Below, in pieces: positions 1-10,105 of a stretch of 64,000 bases of DNA. The notes under the pieces are model-generated. The model did not search any database. It saw only the letters and a list, made by a program, of their open reading frames with translations, and was not told where the DNA came from. Position 1 is the stretch's first letter. Each line of letters begins with the position of its first letter. Source of the stretch: Enterobacter sp. RHBSTW-00994 (GTDB taxonomy: Bacteria; Pseudomonadota; Gammaproteobacteria; Enterobacterales; Enterobacteriaceae); assembly GCF_013782625.1 (NCBI RefSeq), contig NZ_CP056199.1:948588-1012587 (forward strand), given 5' to 3'. A program made the position numbers and the translations under genes.

Positions 1-10
1 GATTTTTTTA

Positions 11-26
11 CTGTATACTTATCCAG
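11..26 (+). promoter_or_regulatory. LexA (SOS) box upstream of dinB
   Basis: CTGTATACTTATCCAG, 20 bp before the dinB start codon, fits the CTG-N10-CAG LexA operator and is nearly the same as the E. coli dinB box as I remember it. It predicts LexA repression of dinB and induction by DNA damage. The promoter -35 region may lie outside the window. Confidence 0.85.
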
Positions 27-45
27 TGATGAGTGAGGGTTTACT

Positions 46-1104
46 ATGCGCAAAATAATCCATGTGGATATGGACTGCTTTTTTGCAGCAGTGGAGATGC
101 GTGATAATCCCGCGTTGCGGGATATCCCTATTGCCATTGGCGGCAGCCGTGTGCAGCGTGGTGTCATCAGTACTGCCAACTATCCGGCTCGCAAATTTGG
201 CGTGCGCAGTGCCATGCCAACGGCAATGGCGCTAAAACTCTGCCCTCATCTCACGCTTTTGCCTGGTCGTTTTGACGCTTACAAAGAGGCTTCTCAACAT
301 ATCCGGGAGATCTTTTCTCGCTACACGTCCCTGATAGAACCGCTGTCGCTGGATGAAGCCTATCTTGATGTGACCGATAGCGTGCACTGCCACGGGTCCG
401 CGACGCTGATGGCTCAAGAAATTCGGCAGACTATTTGTAATGAACTAAATCTGACGGCCTCTGCGGGCGTCGCGCCGGTTAAATTCCTTGCCAAAATTGC
501 CTCAGATTTGAATAAACCAGATGGGCAGTATGTGATTACACCGGAAGAGGTTCCTGCGTTTTTGAAAACGCTGCCGCTGGGGAAAATACCCGGTGTCGGT
601 AAAGTCTCTGCCGCAAAGCTGGAAAGCATGGGGCTGCGTACCTGCGAAGATGTTCAACGCAGTGACCTGGCAATGTTGCTCAAACGCTTCGGCAAGTTTG
701 GTCGCGTGCTTTGGGAGCGCAGCCAGGGGATTGATGAGCGCAGTGTAAATAATGAACGTCTGCGCAAATCGGTGGGTGTCGAGCGGACACTGATTGAAGA
801 TATTCATGACTGGGTCGACTGCGAAATCATTATTACTGAACAACTCTACCCCGAACTGGAACGGCGCTTAGCCAAAGTAAAACCGGACCTGTTGATTGCC
901 CGTCAGGGCATCAAACTGAAGTTTAACGATTTCCAGCAGACCACGCAGGAGCATGTCTGGCCGCGCCTGAATAAAGACGATCTCATCGCCACGGCAAAAA
1001 AAGCCTGGGAAGAGCGCAGGGGTGGACGAGGCGTTCGACTGGTAGGATTGCACGTTACGCTGCTGGATCCGCAACTTGAGCGGCAACTCGTTCTTGGGTT
1101 ATAA
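46..1104 (+). CDS. dinB: DNA polymerase IV (Y-family translesion polymerase)
   Basis: Error-prone translesion polymerase that extends past damaged or distorted primer ends during the SOS response. The 352-residue protein matches the family length (351 in E. coli). The catalytic acidic residues are present: Asp8 in the N-terminal HVDMDCF motif and Asp103-Glu104 in SLDEAYLD. A helix-hairpin-helix segment (PGVGKVSA) follows near residue 185, and the C-terminus ends in QLVLGL, the beta-clamp binding peptide. A LexA box precedes it. In E. coli K-12 the yafNOP toxin-antitoxin genes follow in the same operon; here a terminator and then convergent pepD follow, so dinB is monocistronic. Confidence 0.97.
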   Translation: MRKIIHVDMDCFFAAVEMRDNPALRDIPIAIGGSRVQRGVISTANYPARKFGVRSAMPTAMALKLCPHLTLLPGRFDAYKEASQHIREIFSRYTSLIEPLSLDEAYLDVTDSVHCHGSATLMAQEIRQTICNELNLTASAGVAPVKFLAKIASDLNKPDGQYVITPEEVPAFLKTLPLGKIPGVGKVSAAKLESMGLRTCEDVQRSDLAMLLKRFGKFGRVLWERSQGIDERSVNNERLRKSVGVERTLIEDIHDWVDCEIIITEQLYPELERRLAKVKPDLLIARQGIKLKFNDFQQTTQEHVWPRLNKDDLIATAKKAWEERRGGRGVRLVGLHVTLLDPQLERQLVLGL

Positions 1105-1140
1105 AAAAGCCCGGTAGCATTATGCTTACCGGGCGGTATT
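1103..1140. terminator. Bidirectional terminator between dinB and pepD
   Basis: GCCCGGTA (1109-1116) pairs with TACCGGGC (1127-1134). An A-run (1103-1108) gives a U-tract for pepD transcripts coming from the right; the T-rich side for dinB is weaker (GGTATTTT). Confidence 0.75.
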
Positions 1141-1178
1141 TTCACCCTCTCTTTGTGGGAAAGGGCTGGTTGACGGAA

Positions 1179-2636
1179 TTACTTAGCTGGAATGGCTTTC
1201 AGCAGCTCAGTCAGCAGCGTCCAGTAATGGCCAACGCTTTCGATATGAACTTGTTCATCCGGGGAGTGTGGTCCGGTAATGGTTGGCCCAATAGAGACCA
1301 TGTCCATATCAGGATATGGTTTTTTGAACAGACCACATTCCAGACCCGCATGGATCACCTGGATGTTAGGCGTGCTGTTAAACAGACGCTGATAAGTTTC
1401 ACGCACCAGCGCCATCACAGGAGAACTTGCATCCGGCTGCCAGCCTGGGTAGCTGCCTTTGGCGGAGGTTTTCGCACCGGACAGTTTGCCCAGTGATTCC
1501 AGCATGCTCACAACATACTCTTTACCGCTGTCGATCAGTGAACGGATCAGGCAGATGATTTCAGCACTGTCGTCGCTCATGGTCACTACGCCCACATTCA
1601 GGGAGGTTTCCACCACGCCTTTTGCGACGTCAGAGTTACGGATCACACCGTTTGGTGTCGCGTTCAGCAACTGCACAAAGCTGTCGCGAGACAGTGTGGT
1701 CAGCGCGGCTTTATCTGTCGACACTGATTCCAGAACCACGGTCAGGTTCTTCTCTTTAACAGCCAGTTCGTTTTTCAGGATATCCAGATAAACGCCGGAG
1801 AGGGTTTTTAACTCGTCCGCTTTTGCTGCCGGAACGGCGACGGTGGCGAATGCTTCGCGTGGGATAGCGTTACGCAGTGTACCGCCGTTGAAATCAACCA
1901 GACGCAGATCCAACTCAGTGGCATGGCCTGCCAGGAAGCGTGCCAGCAGTTTATTGGCATTGCCCAGGCCTAAGTGGATGTCACCACCAGAGTGACCGCC
2001 TTTCAGCCCTTTCAGCGTCAGCTTGAAAGTCTGGAAGCCCGCAGGAATGGCTTCACGAGAAAGCGGCAGGGTAGAGATAAAATCAATACCGCCTGCGCAA
2101 CCCATGTAGATCTCACCTTCTTCTTCAGAGTCGGTGTTGATCAGAATATCTGCCTGCAACCAGTTTGCCTGCAGACCAAATGCACCATCCATACCAGCTT
2201 CTTCGGTCATGGTCAGCAGCACTTCCAGTGGGCCATGCTCAACGCTGTCATCAGCCAGCACGGCCAGGGCGGATGCCATACCGATACCGTTATCTGCACC
2301 CAGTGTGGTTCCGCGAGCTTTCACCCACTCGCCATCGATATACGGCTGAATAGGGTCTTTGGTGAAGTCATGAACGGTATCGTTATTTTTCTGTGGAACC
2401 ATATCCAGGTGCGCTTGCAGCACAACCGGTTTACGGTTTTCCATACCTGCAGTTGCAGCCTTGCGAATCAGAATGTTGCCAACCTGGTCACGCTCAGTGT
2501 GCAGGCCTTTTTCCTTTGCCCAGCCAATAATATGTTCGGCAAGTTGTTCTTCGTGGTAGGACGGGTGAGGAATAGAACAGATTTTGGCAAAAATATCCCA
2601 CAGTGGTTGTGGCGATAATTGAGACAGTTCAGACAC
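1179..2636 (-). CDS. pepD: Aminoacyl-histidine dipeptidase (peptidase D, carnosinase)
   Basis: Cytosolic di-zinc peptidase of the M20 family that cleaves Xaa-His and other unblocked dipeptides. The start is GTG at 2636, giving 485 residues as in E. coli and preceded by AAGGAG; the open frame runs 15 codons further upstream without family support. Metal-site motifs are visible: AHLDMV (His76, Asp78), GADNG (Asp115), the general-base pair TEEAG (near 145) and NTDSEEEGE (Asp169). The last ligand lies near the C-terminus in the HAGLECG region. It is transcribed convergently to dinB and divergently from gpt. Confidence 0.97.
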   Translation of the reverse strand: MSELSQLSPQPLWDIFAKICSIPHPSYHEEQLAEHIIGWAKEKGLHTERDQVGNILIRKAATAGMENRKPVVLQAHLDMVPQKNNDTVHDFTKDPIQPYIDGEWVKARGTTLGADNGIGMASALAVLADDSVEHGPLEVLLTMTEEAGMDGAFGLQANWLQADILINTDSEEEGEIYMGCAGGIDFISTLPLSREAIPAGFQTFKLTLKGLKGGHSGGDIHLGLGNANKLLARFLAGHATELDLRLVDFNGGTLRNAIPREAFATVAVPAAKADELKTLSGVYLDILKNELAVKEKNLTVVLESVSTDKAALTTLSRDSFVQLLNATPNGVIRNSDVAKGVVETSLNVGVVTMSDDSAEIICLIRSLIDSGKEYVVSMLESLGKLSGAKTSAKGSYPGWQPDASSPVMALVRETYQRLFNSTPNIQVIHAGLECGLFKKPYPDMDMVSIGPTITGPHSPDEQVHIESVGHYWTLLTELLKAIPAK

Positions 2637-2896
2637 GATAAGTCTCCTTGTCGATGCGCTGCAAAGATTCATGCAGGTCACAGGGTTAGCAGGTTAATAG
2701 TTACCACAAGACAGGCTTGCGAGATGCAACTGAGAATACCACTTTCTCTGGTTGCTGGTAGCATAAAGCATGTAAAAACTCAGCCCTGAGCCGCTAAACA
2801 CTGGTTTTTAGTGCGTCAGATCTCTATAATCTCGCGCAACCTATTTCCCCCTTGAACACTTTTTAAGCCGTATACAAACAGGCTGGGACACTTCAC

Positions 2897-3355
2897 ATGA
2901 GCGAAAAATACGTCGTCACCTGGGACATGTTGCAGATTCATGCACGCAAACTGGCTGCGCGCCTGATGCCTTCCGAGCAGTGGAAAGGCATTATTGCCGT
3001 TAGCCGTGGTGGCCTGGTCCCCGGAGCGCTGCTGGCACGTGAGTTGGGTATTCGTCATGTCGATACCGTATGTATCTCCAGCTATGACCACGATAACCAA
3101 CGTGAGCTGACCGTGCTGAAACGCGCTGAAGGCGACGGTGAAGGCTTCATCGTTATTGACGATCTGGTTGATACTGGTGGTACTGCCGTTGCGATTCGCG
3201 AAATGTATCCGAAAGCGCACTTCGTCACTATCTTCGCTAAACCGGCTGGCCGTCCGCTGGTGGATGATTATGTGATTGATATCCCACAGGATACCTGGAT
3301 TGAACAGCCGTGGGATATGGGGGTTGTTTTCGTCCCGCCAATTTCTGCTCGCTAA
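2897..3355 (+). CDS. gpt: Xanthine-guanine phosphoribosyltransferase
   Basis: Purine salvage enzyme joining guanine, xanthine or (weakly) hypoxanthine to PRPP. The 152-residue length equals the E. coli enzyme. The PRPP-binding motif [12 protein letters not shown] lies at residues 86-97 with the acidic pair Asp88-Asp89, and the base-binding region containing DTWIEQPWD is near the C-terminus. It is divergent from pepD across about 260 bp and ends at a strong terminator before frsA. Confidence 0.97.
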   Translation: MSEKYVVTWDMLQIHARKLAARLMPSEQWKGIIAVSRGGLVPGALLARELGIRHVDTVCISSYDHDNQRELTVLKRAEGDGEGFIVIDDLVDTGGTAVAIREMYPKAHFVTIFAKPAGRPLVDDYVIDIPQDTWIEQPWDMGVVFVPPISAR

Positions 3356-3376
3356 TTCCGCAGAGAAATTATTTTT

Positions 3377-3408
3377 AACGCCCAGTTCAACTGGGCGTTG
3401 TTTTTTTT
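3377..3408 (+). terminator. Intrinsic terminator after gpt
   Basis: Perfect stem AACGCCCAGTT / AACTGGGCGTT followed by G and eight T residues; it separates gpt from frsA. Confidence 0.9.
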
Positions 3409-3462
3409 AGCCTGTGCCGCGTTACAATAGCCTCTATATGTCGTATCCATGGAGGCAGCGAA

Positions 3463-4707
3463 ATGACTCAGGCGAACCTTTCTGAGACCCTGTTCAAACC
3501 CCGTTTCAAGCACCCCGAAACGTCGACGCTGGTGCGTCGCTTTAATCATGGCTCGTTGCCCGATGTGCAGTCTGCGCTGGATGGTAAAAATGTGCCGCAC
3601 TGGTATCGAATGATCAACCGCCTGATGTGGATCTGGCGCGGTATTGATCCTCGTGAAATCCTGGATGTACAGGCGCGCATCGTCATGAGCGAGGCCGATC
3701 GTACTGACAGTGAACTTTACGACACCGTGGTCGGTTATCGTGGTGGCAACTGGATTTATGAGTGGGCCAAACAGGCGATGCTCTGGCAGCAGAAAGCCAG
3801 CCAGGAAGAAAACGCCGTGTTGAGTGGCCAACACTGGCTGCATGCCTCTAATCTCTACAGTATTGCGGCTTATCCTCATCTTAAAGGCGACGAGCTGGCT
3901 GAACAGGCGCAGGCTCTGGCGAATCGTGCCTATGAAGAAGCGGCTCAACGCTTACCTGGTCGCATGCGTGAACTTGAGTTTACTATTCCAGGCGGCTCGT
4001 CCGTGACCGGGTTTCTGCACATGCCTGAGGGTGAAGGTCCGTTCCCTACGGTCCTGATGTGCGGCGGTCTGGACTCTCTACAAATCGACTATTACAGCCT
4101 TTATGAGCGCTATTTCGCACCAAAAGGGATCGCGATGCTGACGCTTGATATGCCATCCATTGGTTTCTCTTCTAAATGGAAGCTGACGCAGGATTCCAGC
4201 TTACTGCACCAGCATGCGCTGAAAGCACTGGAAAATATTCCGTGGGTCGACCATACGCGGGTGGCGGCCTTTGGCTTCCGTTTTGGCGCAAATGTTGCGG
4301 TGCGTCTGGCGTATCTGGAGTCGTCACGCCTGAAAGCCGTCGCCTGTCTTGGCCCCGTCGTTCATGCTCTGTTAAGCGAACCGGCTCAGCAGGCCAGTGT
4401 GCCGGAGATGTATCTGGATGTCCTGGCGAGTCGTCTTGGCATGCATGATGCATCAGATGAAGCGTTGCGCGTGGAACTCAATCGCTACTCTTTAAAAACG
4501 CAAGGTCTGCTGGGACGTCGTTGTCCTACGCCGATGCTGTCCGGTTTCTGGAAAAATGATCCTTTCAGTCCGGAGGAGGAGTCGCGCTTAATCACATCGT
4601 CATCTTCTGATGGCAAGCTGTTGGAGATACCGTTCAGTCCCGTATATCAGAATTTTGACAAAGCGTTAAAAGAGATTACGCGTTGGATCTATCAGAGACT
4701 GTGTTAA
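3463..4707 (+). CDS. frsA: FrsA, fermentation-respiration switch protein (alpha/beta-hydrolase fold)
   Basis: The 414-residue protein has the same length as E. coli FrsA (YafA), reported to bind unphosphorylated EIIA-Glc and to shift flux between respiration and fermentation. The C-terminal two thirds are an alpha/beta-hydrolase fold. At the nucleophile elbow the sequence is GFRFG (Arg273), as in the E. coli protein, so a classical serine hydrolase mechanism is not supported. An N-terminal helical region (about residues 1-170) precedes it. ATG at 3463 is preceded by GGAGG. The biochemical activity of the family is disputed; the ortholog call is firm. Confidence 0.95.
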   Translation: MTQANLSETLFKPRFKHPETSTLVRRFNHGSLPDVQSALDGKNVPHWYRMINRLMWIWRGIDPREILDVQARIVMSEADRTDSELYDTVVGYRGGNWIYEWAKQAMLWQQKASQEENAVLSGQHWLHASNLYSIAAYPHLKGDELAEQAQALANRAYEEAAQRLPGRMRELEFTIPGGSSVTGFLHMPEGEGPFPTVLMCGGLDSLQIDYYSLYERYFAPKGIAMLTLDMPSIGFSSKWKLTQDSSLLHQHALKALENIPWVDHTRVAAFGFRFGANVAVRLAYLESSRLKAVACLGPVVHALLSEPAQQASVPEMYLDVLASRLGMHDASDEALRVELNRYSLKTQGLLGRRCPTPMLSGFWKNDPFSPEEESRLITSSSSDGKLLEIPFSPVYQNFDKALKEITRWIYQRLC

Positions 4708-4764
4708 TAGATTGCTAAATTTTGATGGTTTGGTAAAACAGTGGCTTCACAAAAGGAGATCGCA

Positions 4765-5166
4765 ATGACGTTACCGAGTGGACACCCGAAAAGTAGACTG
4801 ATTAAGAAGTTCATGGCTCTTGGCCCGTATATTCGAGAAGAGCAGTGTGAAGAGAATCGCTTTTTTTTCGACTGCCTGGCTGTATGCGTCAACGTGAAGC
4901 CTGCACCCGAAAAACGTGAGTTCTGGGGATGGTGGATGGAGATGGAAGCACAGGAAAAACGCTTCACCTACAGCTACCAGTTTGGGTTGTTCAATAAAGA
5001 TGGCTACTGGCAATCGGCCACCATCAAAGACCAGGAAGTTATCGACCGTCTGGAACATACGTTGCGAGAGTTTCATGAAAAAGCGCAGGCATTACTGGCA
5101 AGCCTGGAACTGAAACTGGAGCCTGCAGACAACTTTTCCAGCGAATCGGTAAAACTGACGGCCTGA
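4765..5166 (+). CDS. crl: Crl, sigma-S holoenzyme assembly factor
   Basis: Small cytosolic protein that binds sigma-S (RpoS) and helps it capture core RNA polymerase, promoting curli and stationary-phase genes. The start at 4765 gives 133 residues, matching E. coli, and follows AAAGGAG; an earlier in-frame GTG at 4741 adds eight residues without support. Conserved Crl features include the [14 protein letters not shown] stretch and the [10 protein letters not shown] segment. It works in the same direction as IraP and DgcC elsewhere in this window, both tied to the sigma-S/curli programme. Confidence 0.95.
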   Translation: MTLPSGHPKSRLIKKFMALGPYIREEQCEENRFFFDCLAVCVNVKPAPEKREFWGWWMEMEAQEKRFTYSYQFGLFNKDGYWQSATIKDQEVIDRLEHTLREFHEKAQALLASLELKLEPADNFSSESVKLTA

Positions 5167-5242
5167 TCGTCATCTTTTCTCCTTCTTCTTCCTTCGGGAG
5201 AGCACCGGAGTGAAGGCATAAGACCTCTCTCACTTCTCCGGT

Positions 5243-5279
5243 AAAAAAAAAGCCTGGCATGAATCGCCAGGCTTTTTTA
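5243..5279. terminator. Bidirectional terminator between crl and phoE
   Basis: AGCCTGGC (5251-5258) pairs with GCCAGGCT (5266-5273), flanked by an A-run on the left and a T-run on the right, so it can serve both convergent genes. Confidence 0.9.
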
Positions 5280-5290
5280 TTTGGACAACA

Positions 5291-6343
5291 TTAGAACTGG
5301 TAAGTCATACCCAGTGCAACGATGTCATCGTTGCTCAGACCCAGTTTGTTGTCGTCATCCAGTTGGTTGATTTTATAATCAACAAACGCAGACATATTTT
5401 TGTTGAAATAATAGGTCGCGCCAACATCGATATATTTCACGAGATCCTGATCGCCGATACCTTCGATATCTTTGCCTTTAGACTGGACATAGCCCAGGGA
5501 TGGACGCAGACCGAAGTCGAACTGGTATTGTGCAACCACTTCGAAGTTCTGTGCTTTATTCGCAAAGCCACCTGAAATAGGGGTCATGTTGCGGGTTTCA
5601 GAATACATTGTTGCCAGGTAAATATTGTTTGCGTCGTATTTCAGACCAGTTGCCCAGGCTTCTGCTTTGTCACCCTGACCACGAGTCAGCAGGTTCTGAT
5701 CATTGGTACGGTCAGAGTTGGTGTACGCGCCGCTGATCGCGAAATCGCTGCCGCCGAAATCATAGGTCAGAGATGTACCAAAACCGTCACCGTTTTGTTT
5801 CTTCGCGTCACGGTTCTCGTTTTTGCCCTGATATTGCAGGGTCATGTCCAGGCCATCAATCGCGCCGAAGAAGTCGGTATTACGGTAGGTTGCCAGGCCG
5901 CTTGAACGTTTGGTCATGAAGTTGTCGGTCTGACCAGAAGAGTCACCGCCGAATTCCGGGAACATATCCGTCCAGGCTTCAACATCATACAGTGCGCCCA
6001 GGTTACGACCGTAGTCGAAGGAGCCGAAGTTTTTCAGTTTCAGGCCAGCAAATGCCAGACGGGTTTTCTGAGTAGAATCGCTTTCGGCTTTGTTGCCGGA
6101 AAATTCTGCTTCCCAGCGACCATAACCGGTCAGTTGATCGTTAATCTGCGTTTCGCCTTTAAAGCCGAAACGAACGTAAGTCTGGTCACCGTCTTTGGTG
6201 GCATCATCGCTGATGTAGTGCATTGCTTTTACTTTTCCGTACACGTCCAGTTTATTGCCGTCTTTATTATAAACTTCGGCCGCGTGAACAGATGCAGAAG
6301 CAACAACGCCCATTACCACTAATGCCAGAGTACTCTTTTTCAT
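5291..6343 (-). CDS. phoE: Outer-membrane phosphoporin PhoE
   Basis: General trimeric porin of the OmpC/OmpF/PhoE family, with anion preference, made under phosphate starvation. The 350-residue precursor carries a 21-residue signal peptide ending SVHA before AEVYNKDGN. The mature part has the 16-strand porin pattern with the constriction-loop motif around PEFGGDSS, and ends in the C-terminal Phe (GMTYQF) used by the BAM machinery. PhoE rather than OmpC/OmpF is favoured by the place next to proBA and crl and by a pho box upstream at 6441-6458. Confidence 0.95.
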   Translation of the reverse strand: MKKSTLALVVMGVVASASVHAAEVYNKDGNKLDVYGKVKAMHYISDDATKDGDQTYVRFGFKGETQINDQLTGYGRWEAEFSGNKAESDSTQKTRLAFAGLKLKNFGSFDYGRNLGALYDVEAWTDMFPEFGGDSSGQTDNFMTKRSSGLATYRNTDFFGAIDGLDMTLQYQGKNENRDAKKQNGDGFGTSLTYDFGGSDFAISGAYTNSDRTNDQNLLTRGQGDKAEAWATGLKYDANNIYLATMYSETRNMTPISGGFANKAQNFEVVAQYQFDFGLRPSLGYVQSKGKDIEGIGDQDLVKYIDVGATYYFNKNMSAFVDYKINQLDDDNKLGLSNDDIVALGMTYQF

Positions 6344-6440
6344 TTTCGATCCTGATTTTTTTAAACGCGCTAAAATTCGCTGAACGATAAGCTCATGCTT
6401 ATGTCCCGTGAAAAAACAGGAAGGGTTTTAACGTTCTGGA

Positions 6441-6458
6441 ATTAAAGTTTTATGACAA
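6441..6458 (-). promoter_or_regulatory. Pho box (PhoB site) upstream of phoE
   Basis: On the minus strand the sequence reads TTGTCATAAAACTTTAAT, two 7-bp CTGTCAT-like half repeats separated by 4 AT-rich bases, about 100 bp before the phoE start. This predicts PhoB activation. A further CTGTCA-like element at 6507-6512 lies on the opposite strand and is weaker. Confidence 0.75.
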
Positions 6459-6647
6459 TCTAAGAATTATTTTAAAAAACTGTGATTTATTATTTCAGTA
6501 ATAAAACTGTCAAAATATGCCGCTACGCTTCCTGATCCCGCGCAATAAAGTGTTTCGCTTTGTGCTAAGGCAGTTGGCAACGAGGCTGACTCCTGCTAAA
6601 ACGTCTGATTGACATCATTTTCCCTTATTGTTGAACGGCAGAGAATC

Positions 6648-7751
6648 ATGAGTGACAGCCAGACGCTGGTGGTAAAACTCGGTACCAGTGTTTTAACAGG
6701 CGGATCGCGCCGCCTAAATCGCGCCCATATTGTTGAGCTTGTACGTCAGTGCGCTCAGTTGCATGCCGCAGGGCATCGCATTGTGATTGTAACGTCCGGA
6801 GCAATTGCCGCCGGTCGCGAGCACCTGGGATACCCCGAACTCCCCGCCACCATCGCTTCCAAACAGCTGCTGGCGGCTGTTGGTCAAAGCCGGCTCATTC
6901 AGTTGTGGGAACAGCTGTTTTCCATCTATGGCATCCACGTCGGGCAGATGCTGCTGACGCGCGCTGACATGGAAGACCGTGAACGCTTCCTGAATGCGCG
7001 CGATACGCTACGTGCGCTGCTGGACAACAATATTGTTCCCGTTATCAACGAAAACGACGCGGTCGCGACAGCGGAAATTAAAGTCGGTGATAACGACAAT
7101 CTCTCAGCGCTGGCCGCGATTCTGGCGGGGGCTGACAAGTTGCTGCTTCTGACGGACCAGCAAGGGCTGTTTACCGCAGACCCACGTACGAATCCGCAAG
7201 CGGAGCTGATTAAAGATGTTCACGGCATTGATGATGCGTTGCGTGCCATTGCAGGCGACAGCGTGTCTGGCCTTGGTACGGGCGGTATGGGAACCAAACT
7301 GCAGGCGGCTGATGTGGCGTGCCGTGCGGGGATTGACACCGTTATTGCCGCAGGAAGCCGTCCTGGCGTAATTGGTGATGTGATGGAAGGAATCTCTGTG
7401 GGCACGCGGTTCCATGCGCAAGAGTCCCCACTTGAGAACCGTAAACGCTGGATCTTTGGCGCGCCACCGGCAGGCGAAATCACCGTGGATGAAGGGGCGA
7501 CGGCCGCAATTCTGGAAAGAGGGAGTTCATTACTTCCAAAAGGAATTAAAAGCGTGACAGGCAACTTCTCCCGTGGTGAAGTGATTCGTATCTGTAATCT
7601 TGAAGGCCGCGATATTGCTCACGGTGTGAGCCGCTATAACAGCGATGCGCTACGCCGCATTGCAGGCCATCACTCGCAGCAAATCGACGCTATTCTGGGC
7701 TATGAATATGGCCCGGTTGCTGTTCATCGTGACGATATGATCATTCGCTAA
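6648..7751 (+). CDS. proB: Glutamate 5-kinase
   Basis: First step of proline synthesis: phosphorylates L-glutamate, with feedback inhibition by proline. The start at 6648 gives 367 residues as in E. coli; 13 codons of open frame upstream lack family support. The amino-acid-kinase domain spans about 1-255 (VKLGTSVLT at the start, NENDAVA and the [12 protein letters not shown] loop), followed by a PUA domain from about 275. proA begins 10 bp after the stop, after an AAGGAG site, so the two form the proBA operon. Intergenic DNA is shared with divergent phoE. Confidence 0.97.
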   Translation: MSDSQTLVVKLGTSVLTGGSRRLNRAHIVELVRQCAQLHAAGHRIVIVTSGAIAAGREHLGYPELPATIASKQLLAAVGQSRLIQLWEQLFSIYGIHVGQMLLTRADMEDRERFLNARDTLRALLDNNIVPVINENDAVATAEIKVGDNDNLSALAAILAGADKLLLLTDQQGLFTADPRTNPQAELIKDVHGIDDALRAIAGDSVSGLGTGGMGTKLQAADVACRAGIDTVIAAGSRPGVIGDVMEGISVGTRFHAQESPLENRKRWIFGAPPAGEITVDEGATAAILERGSSLLPKGIKSVTGNFSRGEVIRICNLEGRDIAHGVSRYNSDALRRIAGHHSQQIDAILGYEYGPVAVHRDDMIIR

Positions 7752-7761
7752 GGAGCCAAAA

Positions 7762-9015
7762 ATGCTGGAACAAATGGGTGCAGCGGCCAAAGCTGCCTCT
7801 TACAAGCTGGCGCTCCTTTCCAGCCGCGAGAAAAACCGTGTGCTGGAAAAAATCGCTGACTACCTGGAATCGCAGTCCACTGAGATTTTGCGTGCCAACG
7901 AGCAAGACTTAGCCGAGGCCCGTGCTAACGGTCTGAGTGAAGCTATGCTCGACCGTCTGGCGCTGACGCCTGCACGTCTTAAAGGCATTGCTGATGATGT
8001 TCGCCAGGTGTGCAACCTGGCCGATCCTGTTGGGCAGGTGATTGATGGCGGGCTGCTCGACAGCGGTTTACGTCTTGAGCGTCGTCGCGTTCCGCTGGGC
8101 GTTATTGGTGTGATTTATGAAGCCCGTCCGAATGTGACAGTCGATGTAGCCTCTTTGTGCCTGAAAACGGGTAACGCCGCCATCCTGCGTGGTGGTAAAG
8201 AGACATGGCGTACCAACGCCGCGACGGTGAACGTTATTCAGCAGGCGCTGGAAGAGTGTGGCTTACCGGCGGGTGCGGTTCAGGCAATTGAAAGCCCGGA
8301 TCGTGCGTTGGTGAATGAAATGCTGCGCATGGATAAATACATCGACATGCTGATCCCGCGTGGCGGCGCAGGCTTACACAAATTATGCCGCGAGCAGTCA
8401 ACCATTCCGGTGATCACCGGCGGTATCGGTGTGTGTCACATCGTGGTGGACGATACCGCAGAGATTGCCCCCGCACTGAAGATTATCGTTAACGCCAAAA
8501 CTCAGCGTCCCAGCACCTGTAATACGGTGGAAACGCTGCTGGTGCATCAGGACATTGCGAATACTTTCCTGCCTGCATTGAGTAAACAGATGGCGGAGAG
8601 TGGCGTGACGTTACATGCGGACGCTAATGCATTGCCACTGTTGAAAGACGGCCCGGCGTCTGTTGTTCCAGTAAAAGCCGAACAATACGATGATGAGTTC
8701 CTGTCACTGGATTTGAACGTGAAGCTGGTTGCAGACCTGGATGACGCCATTGCGCACATCCGTGAACATGGTACACACCATTCCGACGCCATTCTGACCC
8801 GAACGCTGCGCAATGCTGATCGTTTTGTGAACGAAGTGGATTCTTCTGCCGTATACGTGAACGCCTCGACGCGCTTCACCGATGGTGGGCAGTTTGGCCT
8901 GGGGGCAGAAGTTGCTGTCAGTACTCAGAAGCTGCATGCGCGCGGTCCGATGGGCCTCGAAGCGCTGACTACCTACAAGTGGATCGGCTTCGGCGATGAT
9001 ACGATTCGTGCGTAA
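7762..9015 (+). CDS. proA: Glutamate-5-semialdehyde dehydrogenase (gamma-glutamyl phosphate reductase)
   Basis: NADPH-dependent reductase converting gamma-glutamyl phosphate from ProB to glutamate semialdehyde, which cyclises and is reduced by ProC (also in this window, at 57.1 kb). Length is 417 residues as in E. coli. The ALDH-like catalytic cysteine is Cys253 in the [10 protein letters not shown] motif; the cofactor-binding region includes [13 protein letters not shown]. It is the second gene of proBA and is followed by thrW. Confidence 0.97.
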   Translation: MLEQMGAAAKAASYKLALLSSREKNRVLEKIADYLESQSTEILRANEQDLAEARANGLSEAMLDRLALTPARLKGIADDVRQVCNLADPVGQVIDGGLLDSGLRLERRRVPLGVIGVIYEARPNVTVDVASLCLKTGNAAILRGGKETWRTNAATVNVIQQALEECGLPAGAVQAIESPDRALVNEMLRMDKYIDMLIPRGGAGLHKLCREQSTIPVITGGIGVCHIVVDDTAEIAPALKIIVNAKTQRPSTCNTVETLLVHQDIANTFLPALSKQMAESGVTLHADANALPLLKDGPASVVPVKAEQYDDEFLSLDLNVKLVADLDDAIAHIREHGTHHSDAILTRTLRNADRFVNEVDSSAVYVNASTRFTDGGQFGLGAEVAVSTQKLHARGPMGLEALTTYKWIGFGDDTIRA

Positions 9016-9127
9016 ATAAATCGCGGGTGATGTAAAAGTAGGCACTTGATTCATAAGCCCATTGACGCATCACCCCGTTAGATCTACTCTCTTGCCCCGT
9101 GGTTACACTCGTAACCGGCCTCTCAGG

Positions 9128-9203
9128 GCCGATATAGCTCAGTTGGTAGAGCAGCGCATTCGTAATGCGAAGGTCGTAGGTTCGACTCCTATTATCGGCA
9201 CCA
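9128..9203 (+). tRNA. thrW: tRNA-Thr (anticodon CGU)
   Basis: 76-nt cloverleaf starting GCCGATATAGCTCAGTTGGT and ending ATCGGCACCA, with the CCA encoded. The anticodon loop is ATTCGTAAT with CGT at the centre; the T loop contains GTTCGACTC. The position after proA equals thrW in E. coli, where the 3' half of the gene is the attachment site of CP4-6 and related elements. Here a decayed integrase lies about 200 bp downstream. Confidence 0.97.
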
Positions 9204-9387
9204 TAAAAATCAATGTGTTATAGTTTTCCATCTGCATGTAATCCTACGGTTTTCTCCCCCGCGTACTTACTGGCGTACTTATTTAACATGACATAGCTGC
9301 GTGCCATGTGCTCGCTCTCAAACAGATTCTGGCCTTACAGACGCTTTTTCATCTCGAGGGCTGGGTGAGGTTCAGTTGCTGTTTTAA

Positions 9388-9820
9388 GCACAACAGATAA
9401 ATGTGTTACGTCTGACTCTCTGGACCGGGTGTCGTACCGGTGAAGTCTGCAATATGGCATGGAAGGATGTTGATCTTGAAAAAGGCACTATTCATCTGCG
9501 AGAAACTAAAACAGGGATAGAGCGTTACGTACAGTTATCTGATCAGGCTATCGACTTTCTCAAAGTACTACGCCTCACCTCCGATAAATACTCATTCCCT
9601 TCACAGGCGACTAAAAAGCCTATCCAGCAGAAGTACCTGACTGAAAACTCATGGCGTTTACGTGAAAGCGGTCAAATGCTTGATATACCTCATTGGACCC
9701 CTCACGATCTGCGTCGTACCGTTCGAACGGGATTATCTCGCCTGCAATGCCCAAATGAGGTTGCAGGTCTGGTCCGATTATCTGGATGATTTGAATAAAC
9801 GTACATTCGGTCATCTGTAG
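9388..9820 (+). pseudogene. Tyrosine-recombinase integrase remnant
   Basis: Fragment of a P4-type integrase catalytic domain. The first catalytic Arg is in LWTGCRTGEV, and the His-x-x-Arg motif is in HDLRRTVRTGL. After NEVA the frame ends at 9789; the usual segment carrying GHS and the nucleophilic Tyr is absent. The expected C-terminal tail of such integrases (QVWSDYLDDL) continues in another frame and stops at 9820, so an internal deletion with frame change removed the active-site Tyr. The N-terminal arm-binding half is not recognisable in 9204-9387. It is best explained as the scar of an island that entered at thrW. The protein cannot recombine DNA. Confidence 0.85.
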
Positions 9821-10105
9821 TTTACGAGACGACGATAACTCAGTCCTTTGGATGCCCCTGCGAAGCAAAAACATGATCGACCAGAACAGAATAAGCACGT
9901 TTTCGGGGGACTGATTTTGCCCCCCTGGCGTCATCGACCGGTCTGACCGCTTTCCCTGAATATTTCACATTACCCTGGCATCAAATTTCATTTTCAGATT
10001 TTTTAAAAATGCTTTTGATGTAAACAATGCTTATTAATGCCTTATATTAATCTGGTTATTTCGTTTTAAGGCAGATGGTATCTTTGTGTAAGGAGTTATG
10101 TTGAA

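Noticed and set aside
5291..5310. Long antisense frames within pepD, proA, mmuP, hemB and similar genes
   Set aside because: They mirror codon bias of the real genes, lack ribosome sites and match no family.
6501..6520. A second pho box upstream of phoE
   Set aside because: Only one CTGTCA half-site is convincing; the second half is poor, so it was not listed as a feature.
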